The position numbers were made by a program, and so were the translations under genes. 64,000 nucleotides of DNA, taken from assembly GCA_965199175.1 (NCBI GenBank), contig OZ240684.1, positions 1,550,001-1,614,000 of the forward strand, given 5' to 3'. Below are positions 7,544 to 17,536 of this stretch, in pieces. This DNA is from G963923945 sp965199175 (GTDB taxonomy: Bacteria; Pseudomonadota; Alphaproteobacteria; G963923945). The number at the start of each line of letters is the position of its first letter. The stretch's first letter is position 1. The notes beneath the pieces are model-generated. The model saw only the letters and a program-made list of their open reading frames with translations. It had not been told where the DNA came from and ran no database searches.

Positions 7544-10419
7544 TCCCGGGGCTGACATTTCTTGAACCCTGGGTTCTCACGATCCTGGCTGTTCTGCCGC
7601 TGTTGTGGCGCTTTTTAAGGGTCACACCCCCAGCCCCAAAACGTATTTTGTTTCCAGCCATTTTCCTGCTCAGGGGATTAAACAGCACAGAAAATACCCC
7701 TGCTGCGATGCCTCCCTGGCTGATTATCTTACGTCTTATAGCGGTGATGATGCTGATCCTGGGTCTTGCCCATCCGATTTTTGATACGAACAGGACTGAT
7801 CAATCTAAACCACCGGTCCTGATCATGCTGTTTGACAATAGCTGGAGCAGTGGTCGCAACTGGCAACAGCACATGGATGCGGCCCATCACGCCCTCGACC
7901 AGGCCGAACGCGATCAACAAAAGATTATCCTGATCACCACCGCCGATAATACCAGAGACAATCCGACCCAACAGAGTACCACATTGTTGGCGGTCAATGA
8001 CGCCCGCGCCCGCCTGGATTCCCTGTCTCCTCAACCCTGGCAAAAAGATCCCCAGGCTCTTGAAGCAATCCTGTCCAGCCCCCGGCTGAGTGATATCGCA
8101 GCTCCCCCGGCCCGGATCTTGTGGCTCCATAGCGGGATCAGCAGCAATGCTGATCCGATCATCACCAACCGCCTGGAACAGTTGGGAAATCTGGAAATCA
8201 TTCTTCCCACGGCAAAAGATGCAGCCATCATTGTGCCAGCCAAAGAACCGGCGACCGGAAACAATAGACCCGGCAATAGACCCGAAAAGAATGCTCAAAA
8301 AGACCCTCAAGGCAGCATCATCGCACATGTCATTGCCGCCGAACCAGCATCAACTGACCGGTTTACAGTCGCCGCCATTGATGGTTCCGGCCGCAGAGTC
8401 GCAGAGGTTCAAACGGTCATTCCTGCCGGACAAACCCGGGGCAAAGCGGTGTTTACCCTTCCCCATCCTCTGGCTCAAAGAATTGTCACCTTACGTATCG
8501 AGGGCCAGAATACAGCCGCAGGGGTGCTGTTGCTTGATGACCGATGGAAACGCCGCATCGTGGCCTTGATTGGACAACCGGAACGCCAGCAACGTCCGCT
8601 GATTGATGAACATTATTATCTGGAGCGGGCCTTGTCTTTTAAGCATGATGTCATCCGCCAGCCCCTGGATCAATCCATCACAAGCCCGGCGACCACCATC
8701 ATCCTGACCGATCAATTCCAGCCAACCACCGCTCAATCGGAAACCCTCATCGACTGGGTTCAGAAAGGTGGCCTCCTGATCCGGTTTTCCGGGCCACGTC
8801 TGAGTAGAGAAAAACCCTCCCCTCTCTTGCCGGTTCGCCCGCGCCAGGGTGAACGCACCCTTGGGGGAGCCTTGTCCTGGGACCAGCCAATCGCCCTGAG
8901 CAGCTTTGACCCCAACGGACCTTTCGGCAGCCTGACCCCTCCGGATGATGTGTTGATTCGTCGCCAGATTCTGGCTGAGCCAACAGCATCTGATTCCAAA
9001 ATCTGGGCCCGGCTGGCTGATGGAACACCCTTGGTTACCGCCCGTCGCCTGGGTCAGGGATGGACTGTCTTGTTCCATATCACAGCCGGAGCAAATTGGT
9101 CCGATCTGCCTTTATCCGGGGTCTTTGTCGATATGCTGAACCAATTAACCGGCCTTTCCGGGGGAAGTGATCTGGTTGATACCAATCATCCCTTACCCCC
9201 CTGGCGCTCTCTTGATGGATGGGGACAGCTAACACCACCACCGGCAACCGCTCTGCCCTTTGATCCGGCGACCAACACCATAAATCAGCCAGATCTCCCC
9301 ATCGGCCCCACCCATCCGCCGGGATATTACGGCGATCAAACAATGCGCCAGGCAGTCAATCTGGGACCCTTTGTTGCCCCGCTTGCCCCGGCACGCAGCT
9401 TCCCGGAGGGAATCAAAATCCATGAACACCCAATCGGTGAGAGCACAGCAAGCAGCAGCTATGATCTCAAAACCACCCTTCTTTCCCTGGCTTTCATCCT
9501 GCTCTGTCTTGATACCCTCATCACCTTATATTTACGTGGTTTTCTCACCCCATTCCCCTGGTCAGGCATTGGCCAAATCAGACCTGCTATCAGAATATGG
9601 AGAGAAAAGCGCCGGCTCTCACGGATGCTGTGTATCCTGATTGTCAGTATTGGCGGTCAGGCTGAGGCTCAATCAGCTAAATTGGTGACCGGTGACGTCT
9701 CATCGAGTCAAGAGGCTGTGGCCTCAGCACTCTCCATGCGGCTGGCCTTCATCAAAACCGGTGTTTCGGATATTGACCGCCTCAGCCATGATGGTCTTAA
9801 AGGACTGAGCACCATCATCAACCAGCGTTCAACAGTCAGGCTCAGCGAACCGGTTGGGGTCAGTCCGGATTCAGATGATCTGAGTTTTTTTCCCCTGATT
9901 TACTGGCCTGTTACCGATCCGTTTCCTGATCTTTCTCCCCAGGCGATTGATGCCCTTAACCGCTTTATGGAGCTTGGGGGAACCCTTGTTTTTGACGCCA
10001 TGGATGGTCCGGGAAACACGGCTTTCAGCAATCCCCGCCCGGCAGCCCTACGTATTCTGGCCGATGCTCTTAAGCTTCCCCCTTTGGTTCCTGTCCCAGC
10101 CAATCATGTCCTCAACCGCAGCTTTTATCTGATTGATCAAGCTCCCGGACGCTGGACTGAGGGGAATACCTGGATACAGGAAGGAACCGGGAATACCCAT
10201 GATAGCATCTCACCAGTCATTATCGGGAGTGCCGACTGGGCATCAGCCTGGGCCCTGGATAAAAATGGTGACCCCCTGTATCCGCTCTCCCCGGGCGGCA
10301 AAAGACAACGCGAACACGCATACCGCTTTGGAGTCAATCTGGTCATGTATATCCTGACCGGTAATTATAAATCCGACCAGGTGCATATCCCGGCGATTCT
10401 GGAACGCCTGGGCCAATGA
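7540..10419 (+). CDS. BatA-like / DUF4159 membrane protein
   Basis: A large membrane protein of 959 residues. N-terminal BatA-like part with two helices (about 11-28 and 61-80), then a VWA-like region, a long extracytoplasmic segment, another helix near 643-663, and a C-terminal DUF4159 domain (about 710-950; TGDVSSSQEAV, LIYWPVTDPFPDLS, LNRFMELGGTLVFDAMDG). DUF4159 proteins of this length accompany MoxR-DUF58 in alphaproteobacteria. It overlaps both neighbours by 4 bp. A role with the MoxR ATPase in envelope stress or complex assembly is inference. Confidence 0.88.
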   Translation: MIPGLTFLEPWVLTILAVLPLLWRFLRVTPPAPKRILFPAIFLLRGLNSTENTPAAMPPWLIILRLIAVMMLILGLAHPIFDTNRTDQSKPPVLIMLFDNSWSSGRNWQQHMDAAHHALDQAERDQQKIILITTADNTRDNPTQQSTTLLAVNDARARLDSLSPQPWQKDPQALEAILSSPRLSDIAAPPARILWLHSGISSNADPIITNRLEQLGNLEIILPTAKDAAIIVPAKEPATGNNRPGNRPEKNAQKDPQGSIIAHVIAAEPASTDRFTVAAIDGSGRRVAEVQTVIPAGQTRGKAVFTLPHPLAQRIVTLRIEGQNTAAGVLLLDDRWKRRIVALIGQPERQQRPLIDEHYYLERALSFKHDVIRQPLDQSITSPATTIILTDQFQPTTAQSETLIDWVQKGGLLIRFSGPRLSREKPSPLLPVRPRQGERTLGGALSWDQPIALSSFDPNGPFGSLTPPDDVLIRRQILAEPTASDSKIWARLADGTPLVTARRLGQGWTVLFHITAGANWSDLPLSGVFVDMLNQLTGLSGGSDLVDTNHPLPPWRSLDGWGQLTPPPATALPFDPATNTINQPDLPIGPTHPPGYYGDQTMRQAVNLGPFVAPLAPARSFPEGIKIHEHPIGESTASSSYDLKTTLLSLAFILLCLDTLITLYLRGFLTPFPWSGIGQIRPAIRIWREKRRLSRMLCILIVSIGGQAEAQSAKLVTGDVSSSQEAVASALSMRLAFIKTGVSDIDRLSHDGLKGLSTIINQRSTVRLSEPVGVSPDSDDLSFFPLIYWPVTDPFPDLSPQAIDALNRFMELGGTLVFDAMDGPGNTAFSNPRPAALRILADALKLPPLVPVPANHVLNRSFYLIDQAPGRWTEGNTWIQEGTGNTHDSISPVIIGSADWASAWALDKNGDPLYPLSPGGKRQREHAYRFGVNLVMYILTGNYKSDQVHIPAILERLGQ

Positions 10420-12590
10420 CCCCATCTTTCACCAATTATGGCCTGGATATCGGCTGGGCACCACTGATTGACGGGGCGATGGTCTGGGTTGTCTTTGGCC
10501 TCCTGATACTCACTCTTGGCATTCTTGCTGTATGCGCGCGACGCCACCGGGCAGGCGGAACGCTCTGGCGTGGCCTGGCTTTGCTGTTCTGTACATTGTT
10601 GCTGCTTGGTCCGTCAATTTTGGTTGAAAAAAAGAAAGCCAAGCCAGGCATTGCTGTCGTGATCACTGATCATACAGCCAGCCAGGATATCGGTAATCGT
10701 TCTGCCCAGATGGAAAAAGCCTTAGCAGAGCTGAAAACACAAATCACCGCCTGGCCAGATCTGGAACTCCGGGTATCCAGGCTGGAAGATAGAATAGCCA
10801 CAGGAGATTCGACTTCTTCAGGCAGCCTTCTGTTCTCGGCGATTGCTGAGGCAACCTCTGATATTCCCCAGCAACAGCTGGCTGGTGTCATCGCGTTGAG
10901 TGATGGACAAATCCATGATCCCCCATCCATTGATCCCGAAACCGGAGACAGGATCAACCCGTTAGCAGCATCCGGGGCACCTTTGCATGTTTTACTCACC
11001 GGGGACCAAACCGCTCGTGACCGACGTCTGGTGGTTGAGGAACAGCCGCATTTTGGCATCGTCTCCCGTCATGCCAAAGCCCGCGTGCGGCTGGAGGATC
11101 ACCCGGATTCTGCCCCGGCAACCCTCAGAGTGAAACGCAATGATGAAACCATTCTGAAAACCACCATCCGCCCGGGAGAAAGCCTGCCTCTTGATCTCCT
11201 GATCTCTCAGCGTGGCGATACATTTTTTACGATGGCGGTTGATGTGCCCCCTGATGATATTGCCCCGGAAAATAATCAGGTATTGATGCCCATCAATGGC
11301 GTAAGGGAACGACTCCGGGTTTTGCTGGTTTCCGGGCAACCCTACGAAGGAACCCGGGTCTGGCGGGATTTTCTGAAGTCTGATCCTTCGGTTGATCTGG
11401 TCCATTTCACGATTTTACGCCCCCCCAATAGCCGGGATCTGACCCCCCGGGAGGAATTATCACTGATCACCTTCCCGACCCGTGAATTATTTGCAGTCAA
11501 GCTGAAGGAATTCGATTTGGTCATATTCGATCGTTATTGGCGGCGCGGCATTTTGGCGACCAATTATCTGGAAAATGTTGCCGATTATGTACGCACAGGA
11601 GGAGCCCTTCTGGAAATTACCGGACCCTATGCAGCAACATCTCTTGGTCTTGGTCGTGGATTAGCCCTCCGCGATATCCTGACAGCCCGGACAACTGGCC
11701 GGGTCATGGCCGGTGCGTTCCGTCCCGAACTGACAGAGCTCGGCAACGCCCATCCGGTCACCCGCGATCTGATCCCGGAATTCGATACCGCCCTGAATAA
11801 CCGCACAGATACCCAAAATGATTCCCCAAAAAACTGGGGTTCCTGGTTCCGGCATATTGAAACAGAACACAGCCAGGGAACTGTTCTCATGCGCGGACTG
11901 GAAGATGCCCCCTTGCTGATTCTCAACCGGGTCGGTGAAGGACGGGTCGCACAGCTGATGAGTGATCATATATGGCTATGGGCACGCGGATATGAAGGAG
12001 GAGGTCCCCATGCTGCGCTGCTACGTCGGTTGGCCCATTGGCTGATGAAAGAGCCGGAGCTGGAGGAAAATGCTCTGACCGCCCACACGCAGAATAATCA
12101 GATGACAATCAAATACCAACGTCTACGCCCAGATCAAAATACGGTAACCCTGACGGACCCATCGGGGGACAACCGCATCATTGAACTCAAAGAAGAAAAA
12201 ACCGGGCTGGACCAGGCCAGCGTACCAATAACAGAACCCGGACTGTATCGGCTCAGTGACGGGGCTTTAGAAACATTGGTTATTGCTGGTCGGGAACAAT
12301 CGCCGGAATTTGAAGATCTCCGGGCAACGGCTGAAAAACTCCGCCCGGTCGTCCAGGCCAGCGGCGGCGGGATCTACTGGCTGGCTGAGGATGGAGTCCC
12401 AACCCTCCGGCGGATTGATCGCGGAGATATCGCAGCCAGCCAACCCGGATCAGAAAACTGGATTGGTCTTTTGCGCAATGATGCCTACCACATCGAAGGC
12501 AGTAAGAGGGTTCCCATCCCTCCGGTTCTGATCGCTGCTCTGGCTTTGTGTGCTCTCCTCGGACAAGCCTGGCGGCGCGAAAGTGCCTGA
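10416..12590 (+). CDS. Membrane protein with glutamine-amidotransferase-like domain
   Basis: 724 residues. Two N-terminal helices (about 21-40 and 48-66) are followed by a VWA-like stretch (GIAVVITDHTAS). A class I glutamine-amidotransferase-like fold follows in the middle (RVLLVSGQPYEGTRVWRDFL, VIFDRYWRRG, YVRTGGALLEITGP). A C-terminal helix (about 700-716) ends the protein. I do not see a catalytic Cys-His pair, so the GATase fold is probably structural. It is the fourth and last gene of the operon and overlaps its predecessor by 4 bp. A repeat array starts 16 bp after the stop. Confidence 0.85.
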   Translation: MTPSFTNYGLDIGWAPLIDGAMVWVVFGLLILTLGILAVCARRHRAGGTLWRGLALLFCTLLLLGPSILVEKKKAKPGIAVVITDHTASQDIGNRSAQMEKALAELKTQITAWPDLELRVSRLEDRIATGDSTSSGSLLFSAIAEATSDIPQQQLAGVIALSDGQIHDPPSIDPETGDRINPLAASGAPLHVLLTGDQTARDRRLVVEEQPHFGIVSRHAKARVRLEDHPDSAPATLRVKRNDETILKTTIRPGESLPLDLLISQRGDTFFTMAVDVPPDDIAPENNQVLMPINGVRERLRVLLVSGQPYEGTRVWRDFLKSDPSVDLVHFTILRPPNSRDLTPREELSLITFPTRELFAVKLKEFDLVIFDRYWRRGILATNYLENVADYVRTGGALLEITGPYAATSLGLGRGLALRDILTARTTGRVMAGAFRPELTELGNAHPVTRDLIPEFDTALNNRTDTQNDSPKNWGSWFRHIETEHSQGTVLMRGLEDAPLLILNRVGEGRVAQLMSDHIWLWARGYEGGGPHAALLRRLAHWLMKEPELEENALTAHTQNNQMTIKYQRLRPDQNTVTLTDPSGDNRIIELKEEKTGLDQASVPITEPGLYRLSDGALETLVIAGREQSPEFEDLRATAEKLRPVVQASGGGIYWLAEDGVPTLRRIDRGDIAASQPGSENWIGLLRNDAYHIEGSKRVPIPPVLIAALALCALLGQAWRRESA

Positions 12591-12600
12591 ACGAGACGTG

Positions 12601-12960
12601 TTCAATGCCCGCCTGGGGGTACCCCCCTACGGGTCCGCTGGTTGGATGCCCGCCTGGGGGTGCCCCCCTACGGGTCCGCTGGTTGGATGCCCGCCTGGGG
12701 GTTCCCCCCCTACGGGTCCCCCAGGCGGGATGATTAAGCGGGATAATAAAAAAGATAATCAAACAAGATAATCCGGTTCTCTTTTCAGATTTCCGCCCAG
12801 GGGTCCACCTCTACGGGTCCACTGGTTGGATGCCCGCCTGGGGGTACCCCCCTACGGGTCCACTGGTTCAATGCCCGCCTGGGGGTTCCCCCCCTACGGG
12901 TCCGCTGGTTCAATGCCCGCCTGGGGGTGCCCCCCTACGGGTCCCCCAGGCGGGATAATA
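12601..12960. repeat. Two arrays of about 41-bp GC-rich palindromic repeats
   Basis: Array 1 (about 12607-12731) has three units and array 2 (about 12793-12957) has four, the first degenerate. Units share gcccgcctgggggt, ccccccctacgggtcc and ctggtt blocks. The gggggtaccccc core is self-complementary, and each array closes with cccccaggcggg, the reverse complement of its opening. Both arrays are followed by the same A-rich tail (gataataaaaaagataatc), so the whole block appears duplicated. It could act as a transcription terminator for the upstream operon or be a dispersed REP-like element. Short in-frame readings across it are artefacts. Confidence 0.85.
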
Positions 12961-13027
12961 AAAAAGATAATCAAACAGGATAATCAGGCAAGATAATCAA
13001 ATGGGATGATCAAATTCCCCGGCTTTA

Positions 13028-13522
13028 TTACTCTCTGGTCGGCTCAATAACCGGCTCAATAATCAGGGTATTGCCACGCACACCAACGATTCGCCCCTGG
13101 CGACCAGTTTCAATCACATTGTCCCCGTCCTGGTTGTCAGCAGAGGCCAAAGCAGACCATTGAGACCCCGACCACTGGACCATGCCAGAATTGCGGCTGG
13201 AAACCGATTGCGTGACACCAACAATCTGACCAAGACAATTCGGATCAACCGCCTGAGAAGGACCCGACATCGCACCACCAGCTTGCGGACGCCCCCGATA
13301 CATCCGCAACATAAAAAAAACGCCGATAAAACACGCCGATACAATCGTCAATAAAATACTCAAAGGCATATCAGGAACCCAATACCCGACAATACCGGCA
13401 ATCAGAGACCCCACACCGAAAGCAAAAACCCAGCCCACCGCCATTTGTAAAATGGCAATCTCAACTGTAATCAAAAGCCCGCCAATCAACAGAAAAATAA
13501 CCCACAGCTCGATCATTGCCAT
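13028..13522 (-). CDS. NfeD-like membrane protein
   Basis: About 164 residues from the ATG at 13522 (MAMIELW). It has two or three N-terminal helices (about 6-75) and a C-terminal OB-fold-like beta domain containing GQIVGVTQSV and GRQGRIVGVRGNTLIIEP. NfeD proteins partner with stomatin/SPFH proteins, and the stomatin gene lies directly upstream on the same strand, which supports a two-gene operon. An upstream in-frame start at 13564 adds 14 unlikely residues. Confidence 0.88.
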   Translation of the reverse strand: MAMIELWVIFLLIGGLLITVEIAILQMAVGWVFAFGVGSLIAGIVGYWVPDMPLSILLTIVSACFIGVFFMLRMYRGRPQAGGAMSGPSQAVDPNCLGQIVGVTQSVSSRNSGMVQWSGSQWSALASADNQDGDNVIETGRQGRIVGVRGNTLIIEPVIEPTRE

Positions 13523-13580
13523 GTCTGTATACCCCCCTAAATCTGCGTAGCTGCCCAAACCCATCTTGTGTCAGCCTTGA

Positions 13581-14582
13581 TTATCCTTGTTTTGCAGACG
13601 CCCTGCCAGACCGGGGCATCCGGGAAGATCTGACCGCACCGGATACTGACCCGGAAGGCACCTCTGAAGTTCTGCCCGAAAGCGTATCAAATGCCGTGAA
13701 AGCCTTGCCAACCATAGAAGCAATATCGGTCGCATCCCCCGGCAACAAAGCGATCGTCCCATGGCGGGCCAGCTTATCAAACGCAACAATATATTGCTCC
13801 GCCAGTTGCTGAGAAACCGCCGAACTGCCTCCCCTGGCTTCAATCGCCTGAGCAATCGAACGGATGGCTGAAGCCCGCGCATCTGCCTCAATCCTGATCG
13901 ACTGAGCCTCCCCTTCAGCCCTCAAAATTGCTGCCTGCTTATCCCCCTCAGCCTGATTGATCTGAGACTGCCGATATCCTTCCGATGTTGTCACAGCCAC
14001 CCGCCGTTCCCGCTCGGCACTCATTTGTTTTTCCATCTCATCAAGGATGGTTTGTGGCGGCGTGATATTGCTTACCTCATACCGTAAGACCTTGGTCCCC
14101 CAGGGATTGGCGGCTTCGTCAAGAACAGTGGTAATACTGGCATTCAGACGATCCCGGGATTCGAATGTCTCATCCAGACTCATTTTACCAATTTCAGCCC
14201 GCATGGTTGTCTGAGCTAACTGGGATACCGCAAAAAATAAATCCTCAATACCGTAAGACGCATTACGCGGATCCATGATTTTCAAATAAAGAATCCCGTC
14301 AATCTGAACCGAAACATTATCCAGGGTAATGGCGTTTTGGGATGCCACATCAATGGCAATTTCCTTGAGCGAATGTTGATACGCAACCTTATCAATGAAT
14401 GGCAAAATGAAATTCAGCCCGGCACTGAGCGTTTTATGATAACGACCAAAACGCTCAATGACATAGGCCTGGTTTTGCGGCACCACCTTGGCCATCGCCG
14501 CCAGGCCAATCACCAGCAGAACCGTCAAAACCAAAACAACGAAATTACCACCAAAGAAAAAATCAACGATGCTCATGATCAT
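13581..14582 (-). CDS. Stomatin/SPFH (band 7) family protein, QmcA-like
   Basis: 333 residues: one N-terminal membrane helix, then an SPFH domain (VPQNQAYVIERFGRYHKTL, GLNFILPFIDKVAY) and a coiled-coil rich in Ala/Glu/Arg (AILRAEGEAQSIRIEADARA). These proteins form oligomeric cages at membrane microdomains and work with NfeD, whose gene is 58 bp downstream. Alternative starts are ATG 14582 and ATG 14576. The C-terminus is Ser/Gly-rich and probably disordered. Confidence 0.92.
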   Translation of the reverse strand: MIMSIVDFFFGGNFVVLVLTVLLVIGLAAMAKVVPQNQAYVIERFGRYHKTLSAGLNFILPFIDKVAYQHSLKEIAIDVASQNAITLDNVSVQIDGILYLKIMDPRNASYGIEDLFFAVSQLAQTTMRAEIGKMSLDETFESRDRLNASITTVLDEAANPWGTKVLRYEVSNITPPQTILDEMEKQMSAERERRVAVTTSEGYRQSQINQAEGDKQAAILRAEGEAQSIRIEADARASAIRSIAQAIEARGGSSAVSQQLAEQYIVAFDKLARHGTIALLPGDATDIASMVGKAFTAFDTLSGRTSEVPSGSVSGAVRSSRMPRSGRASAKQG

Positions 14583-14817
14583 ATCCTCATAGACGAGATT
14601 GATCCTGTTTTCAGGCCAGGGGATTTAAAGAATCTCTCCTGAGAAAATTTTTCCTTAAAAAAAATTTCCAACCAGCTTGACTCCCCAATCACAGATGATC
14701 TCAAAAAAAAATCTAATCTCAAAAAAATTGCCCCGAAGACACTCCGGAGACCATTCCACTATACGGAAAAATCTGCACGAAGATAATGTCTTTATGAAAG
14801 AGATTGATAAAGCGGGA

Positions 14818-15996
14818 TTACGAAGAGGACGTCACCTGCATACCGGAGGCCGGTGTCTGTTCCATCACCTGCCTGCCCTGAGGAGGAGCCGGAAGCCCGA
14901 CCAGATGCTCCCCGGCTGCTTCCACATAAACCGTGCGGCTGGGGAAAGCAAAAGCAGCCCCCTCTTCCTCAATGATTGACATAAAATCCAGGATATTGCG
15001 ATTGATGATATCGCGCCAATGTTCCCATATGGTGGTTTTGGTGAAATAATAAAGATTGATGATCAAAGCCGAATCACCGAAAGAAACCAGATGGACCATC
15101 TGGGTTGCCTCATTGTCAATATCCGGATGATCCGCGAGATAACTGCGCAAGCGTTCAATAATCCGGGTCGCCTGGGCACGGGTGGTCCGATACTCCAGAC
15201 CAATATCCATCTTAACTCTGCGCACCGGCATCCGTGACCAGTTAATCACCGCAGCCTCCGCCATGCGGGCATTGGGCACGGTAATCAGGGTCTTGTTAAA
15301 TGCCCTAATCTTGCTGGAACGCAAACCAATCACTTCCACAGTTCCCTCAACAAAAGGAGTCTCAATCCAATCGCCACGCTGATAAGTCCGGTCAGCAAAA
15401 ATCGTCAGGCCACCAAAAACATTCTGCACCGTCTCCTTAGCAGCCAACGCAACCGCCATCCCGGCCAGCCCCAGGCCACCAAGAAATGCCGCAACATTCA
15501 CCCCCCATTGTTGCAACACCGCCATGACTCCTAAAAAAACCACAATCACCTTCAAAGCCCGGATAAAAAATTGATGCAGATCAACCCCAAGGTCAGCCCC
15601 AAACAGACCAAAGATTTTCTTGAAGGCCAAAGAAAAAGCATCAGTCAGCTGGAACATGGTCCAGAATACCACCACCGTGACCAGAGACTGAATCACGCTA
15701 CCGGCAAAAAGAGCGGCGTCTGGATGCAGCGGTAAGATATTTGATGCCGCATGTAAGCCAAGAACAACCCAGGCAAACCGCATAGGATGTTCCATATCCC
15801 GGATGATGGCATCATCGACCGGTGTCGCGGTCCGCGAAGTAATTTTACGGGCAAAGCCCAGAATCATTTTTGCTAAGACCTGGCGCAGAAAAAAGAAGGT
15901 GAAAAAAACCGCCAAAGCACTGACCAAACGCGACAGCGGGACACCACCGCTCCAGTCAGACAGCAGATCCGAAATATCATGAAACGGTAAATCCAT
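14818..15996 (-). CDS. Small-conductance mechanosensitive channel, MscS family
   Basis: 392 residues. Four or five hydrophobic segments are followed by the MscS pore helix and beta domain (AAFLGGLGLAGMAVALAAKETVQNVFGGLTIFADRTYQRGDWIE), then VEVIGLRSSKIRAFNKTLITVPNA and a C-terminal cage domain ending with a Gln/Ser-rich tail. It probably releases osmolytes on hypo-osmotic shock. It is transcribed alone on the minus strand, with 235 bp of A-rich spacer to the stomatin gene. Confidence 0.92.
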   Translation of the reverse strand: MDLPFHDISDLLSDWSGGVPLSRLVSALAVFFTFFFLRQVLAKMILGFARKITSRTATPVDDAIIRDMEHPMRFAWVVLGLHAASNILPLHPDAALFAGSVIQSLVTVVVFWTMFQLTDAFSLAFKKIFGLFGADLGVDLHQFFIRALKVIVVFLGVMAVLQQWGVNVAAFLGGLGLAGMAVALAAKETVQNVFGGLTIFADRTYQRGDWIETPFVEGTVEVIGLRSSKIRAFNKTLITVPNARMAEAAVINWSRMPVRRVKMDIGLEYRTTRAQATRIIERLRSYLADHPDIDNEATQMVHLVSFGDSALIINLYYFTKTTIWEHWRDIINRNILDFMSIIEEEGAAFAFPSRTVYVEAAGEHLVGLPAPPQGRQVMEQTPASGMQVTSSS

Positions 15997-16377
15997 CCTT
16001 CTTCAAACCCTCCTGTTGAGGCCGGTATCCTGATAAACACCAATAACCCGAAGATCACCCATTGAGGCAGCAATCATTTTTAATCAATCCATGTTTCATC
16101 AATGATCAATCAACCATGTCACCCTGGCCCTGCCTCTTTACGCTCATGGTGTTTACATTTCTTTATATTCAGGTTTCTGTATACGTATATTGGCATCCAT
16201 CTATTGGCATCCATCTATTGGCATCCATCCGGGCCGCATGACAATCAGATGCTGATCACCAGATCATGATTACCGGACCATGATCACACCGCTATCATCA
16301 TCGGTTATGATGATCGGTGCAACACTCTTAGAAACATGTAAACATTCTTAAGTCTTCACTATTCTCAAGCCATATTG
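15997..16377. repeat. Intergenic region with a 14-bp triplicated unit
   Basis: This is the divergent gap between the mscS-family gene and gshB. Positions 16188-16229 are three exact copies of tattggcatccatc. Further 3', around 16255-16320, are several partly complementary atgatc/gatcat motifs. No gene is seen. Promoters for both flanking genes should lie here. Confidence 0.6.
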
Positions 16378-17352
16378 ATGGAAAAAGACCAAAAAATGCG
16401 CATCGGCATGATCATTGATCCCCTGGAGAGTCTTCATCAGACAATGGATACCTCTTTGTTGGTCGCCGCCGAAGCGCAACGGCGCGGCCACAGCATTCAT
16501 ATCGCAACATTGGATGATCTGTACGCAAAAAACAGCCAGGCCCGGGCACGCTGGCAGGAGCTTTTTTATGCTCCCGAAACCGCCAGACCACCCCATGCCG
16601 GATCATCAGAAGACGCGCCGCTTGCCGATTTTGATATCATCGTCATGCGCAAAGATCCCCCGGTTGATGAAGCCTATCTGGCGGCTTGTTTTCTTCTTGA
16701 GGGAGCCGGAACACCGGTCGTCAACAGCCCATCCGGGTTAAGACTCTATAATGAAAAAATCAGCCATTTGTCCTGGGGGGATCATGCCCCGCCAACTCTG
16801 GTATCGCGCAACCCTGCCGATATCACTGCTTTTGTCACATCCCAACCCGAAGGAGCCGTGTGTAAACCCCTGAATCTGTATTCCGGGAAAGGCGTGTTAC
16901 GCCTGAATACCAATGATCATGATCTTGCCAGAACCATTGCGACAGCCACCCATGATGGTCAGAATTTCGTGGTGGTTCAACGTTATCTGCCTGCGGTCTC
17001 AGAAGGGGACAAACGAATTTATCTGGTCGAGGGGGAAGCCATTGGCTGGATGAACCGGCGGCCAAAACCCGGCGAATGGCGGGCCAATATCCATCTTGGG
17101 GCGACCCCCGAACCTGTGGCATTATCTGAGCGTGACCATGATATCATCAATACTGTCGCCATTGGCTTGCGCCCCTATGACGTGCCGCTGGCCTGTATCG
17201 ATATCATCGGCGACTATCTGACTGAAGTGAATGTCACCAGCCCCTCCGGCCTGCCAGAGATCAATCACGTCACCGGCCATGCTTTGGAAGGAAAACTGGT
17301 CGATTTTCTGGAAAAACGCGCCGCATCAAACTCTCAGTATTCAGATCAATGA
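16378..17352 (+). CDS. gshB: Glutathione synthase (ATP-grasp)
   Basis: This enzyme ligates gamma-glutamylcysteine with glycine using ATP. About 324 residues, normal size. N-terminal GSH-synthase domain (MRIGMIIDPLESLHQTMDTS, VMRKDPPVDEAYL), then the ATP-grasp region (VCKPLNLYSGKGV, VVQRYLPAVSEGDKRIYLVEGEAIGWMNR) and the C-terminal metal-binding VNVTSPSGLPEI. Start could be ATG 16378 or ATG 16396; the latter gives the family-typical MRIGMIID beginning. In a methylotroph glutathione may also serve formaldehyde detoxification, which is inference. Confidence 0.93.
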   Translation: MEKDQKMRIGMIIDPLESLHQTMDTSLLVAAEAQRRGHSIHIATLDDLYAKNSQARARWQELFYAPETARPPHAGSSEDAPLADFDIIVMRKDPPVDEAYLAACFLLEGAGTPVVNSPSGLRLYNEKISHLSWGDHAPPTLVSRNPADITAFVTSQPEGAVCKPLNLYSGKGVLRLNTNDHDLARTIATATHDGQNFVVVQRYLPAVSEGDKRIYLVEGEAIGWMNRRPKPGEWRANIHLGATPEPVALSERDHDIINTVAIGLRPYDVPLACIDIIGDYLTEVNVTSPSGLPEINHVTGHALEGKLVDFLEKRAASNSQYSDQ

Positions 17353-17536
17353 CCAAAAATCAGATGGCCGCCTCAAAAAACGATACCCAAAAAATAAAAC
17401 CCGAAAATAAAAGAAGTGGTCTTGCCGCCATTGTCTTATCTGCCTATTTTTAAGTCAGCCAATGATGAGAATCTGATGGCCAGAGCCTACTCCTGTCGGT
17501 TGTTTTTGAAATATTTTTGAGCCGGTTGTTTTTGTC

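Noticed and set aside
12280..12762. Gly/Pro-rich open frames across the 41-bp repeat array on both strands
   Set aside because: The periodic GC-rich DNA keeps all frames open; the peptides are translated repeats and part of the frame is antisense to a clear gene.
12601..12960. Possible CRISPR array
   Set aside because: Units are directly contiguous with no unique spacers, and no cas genes are nearby.
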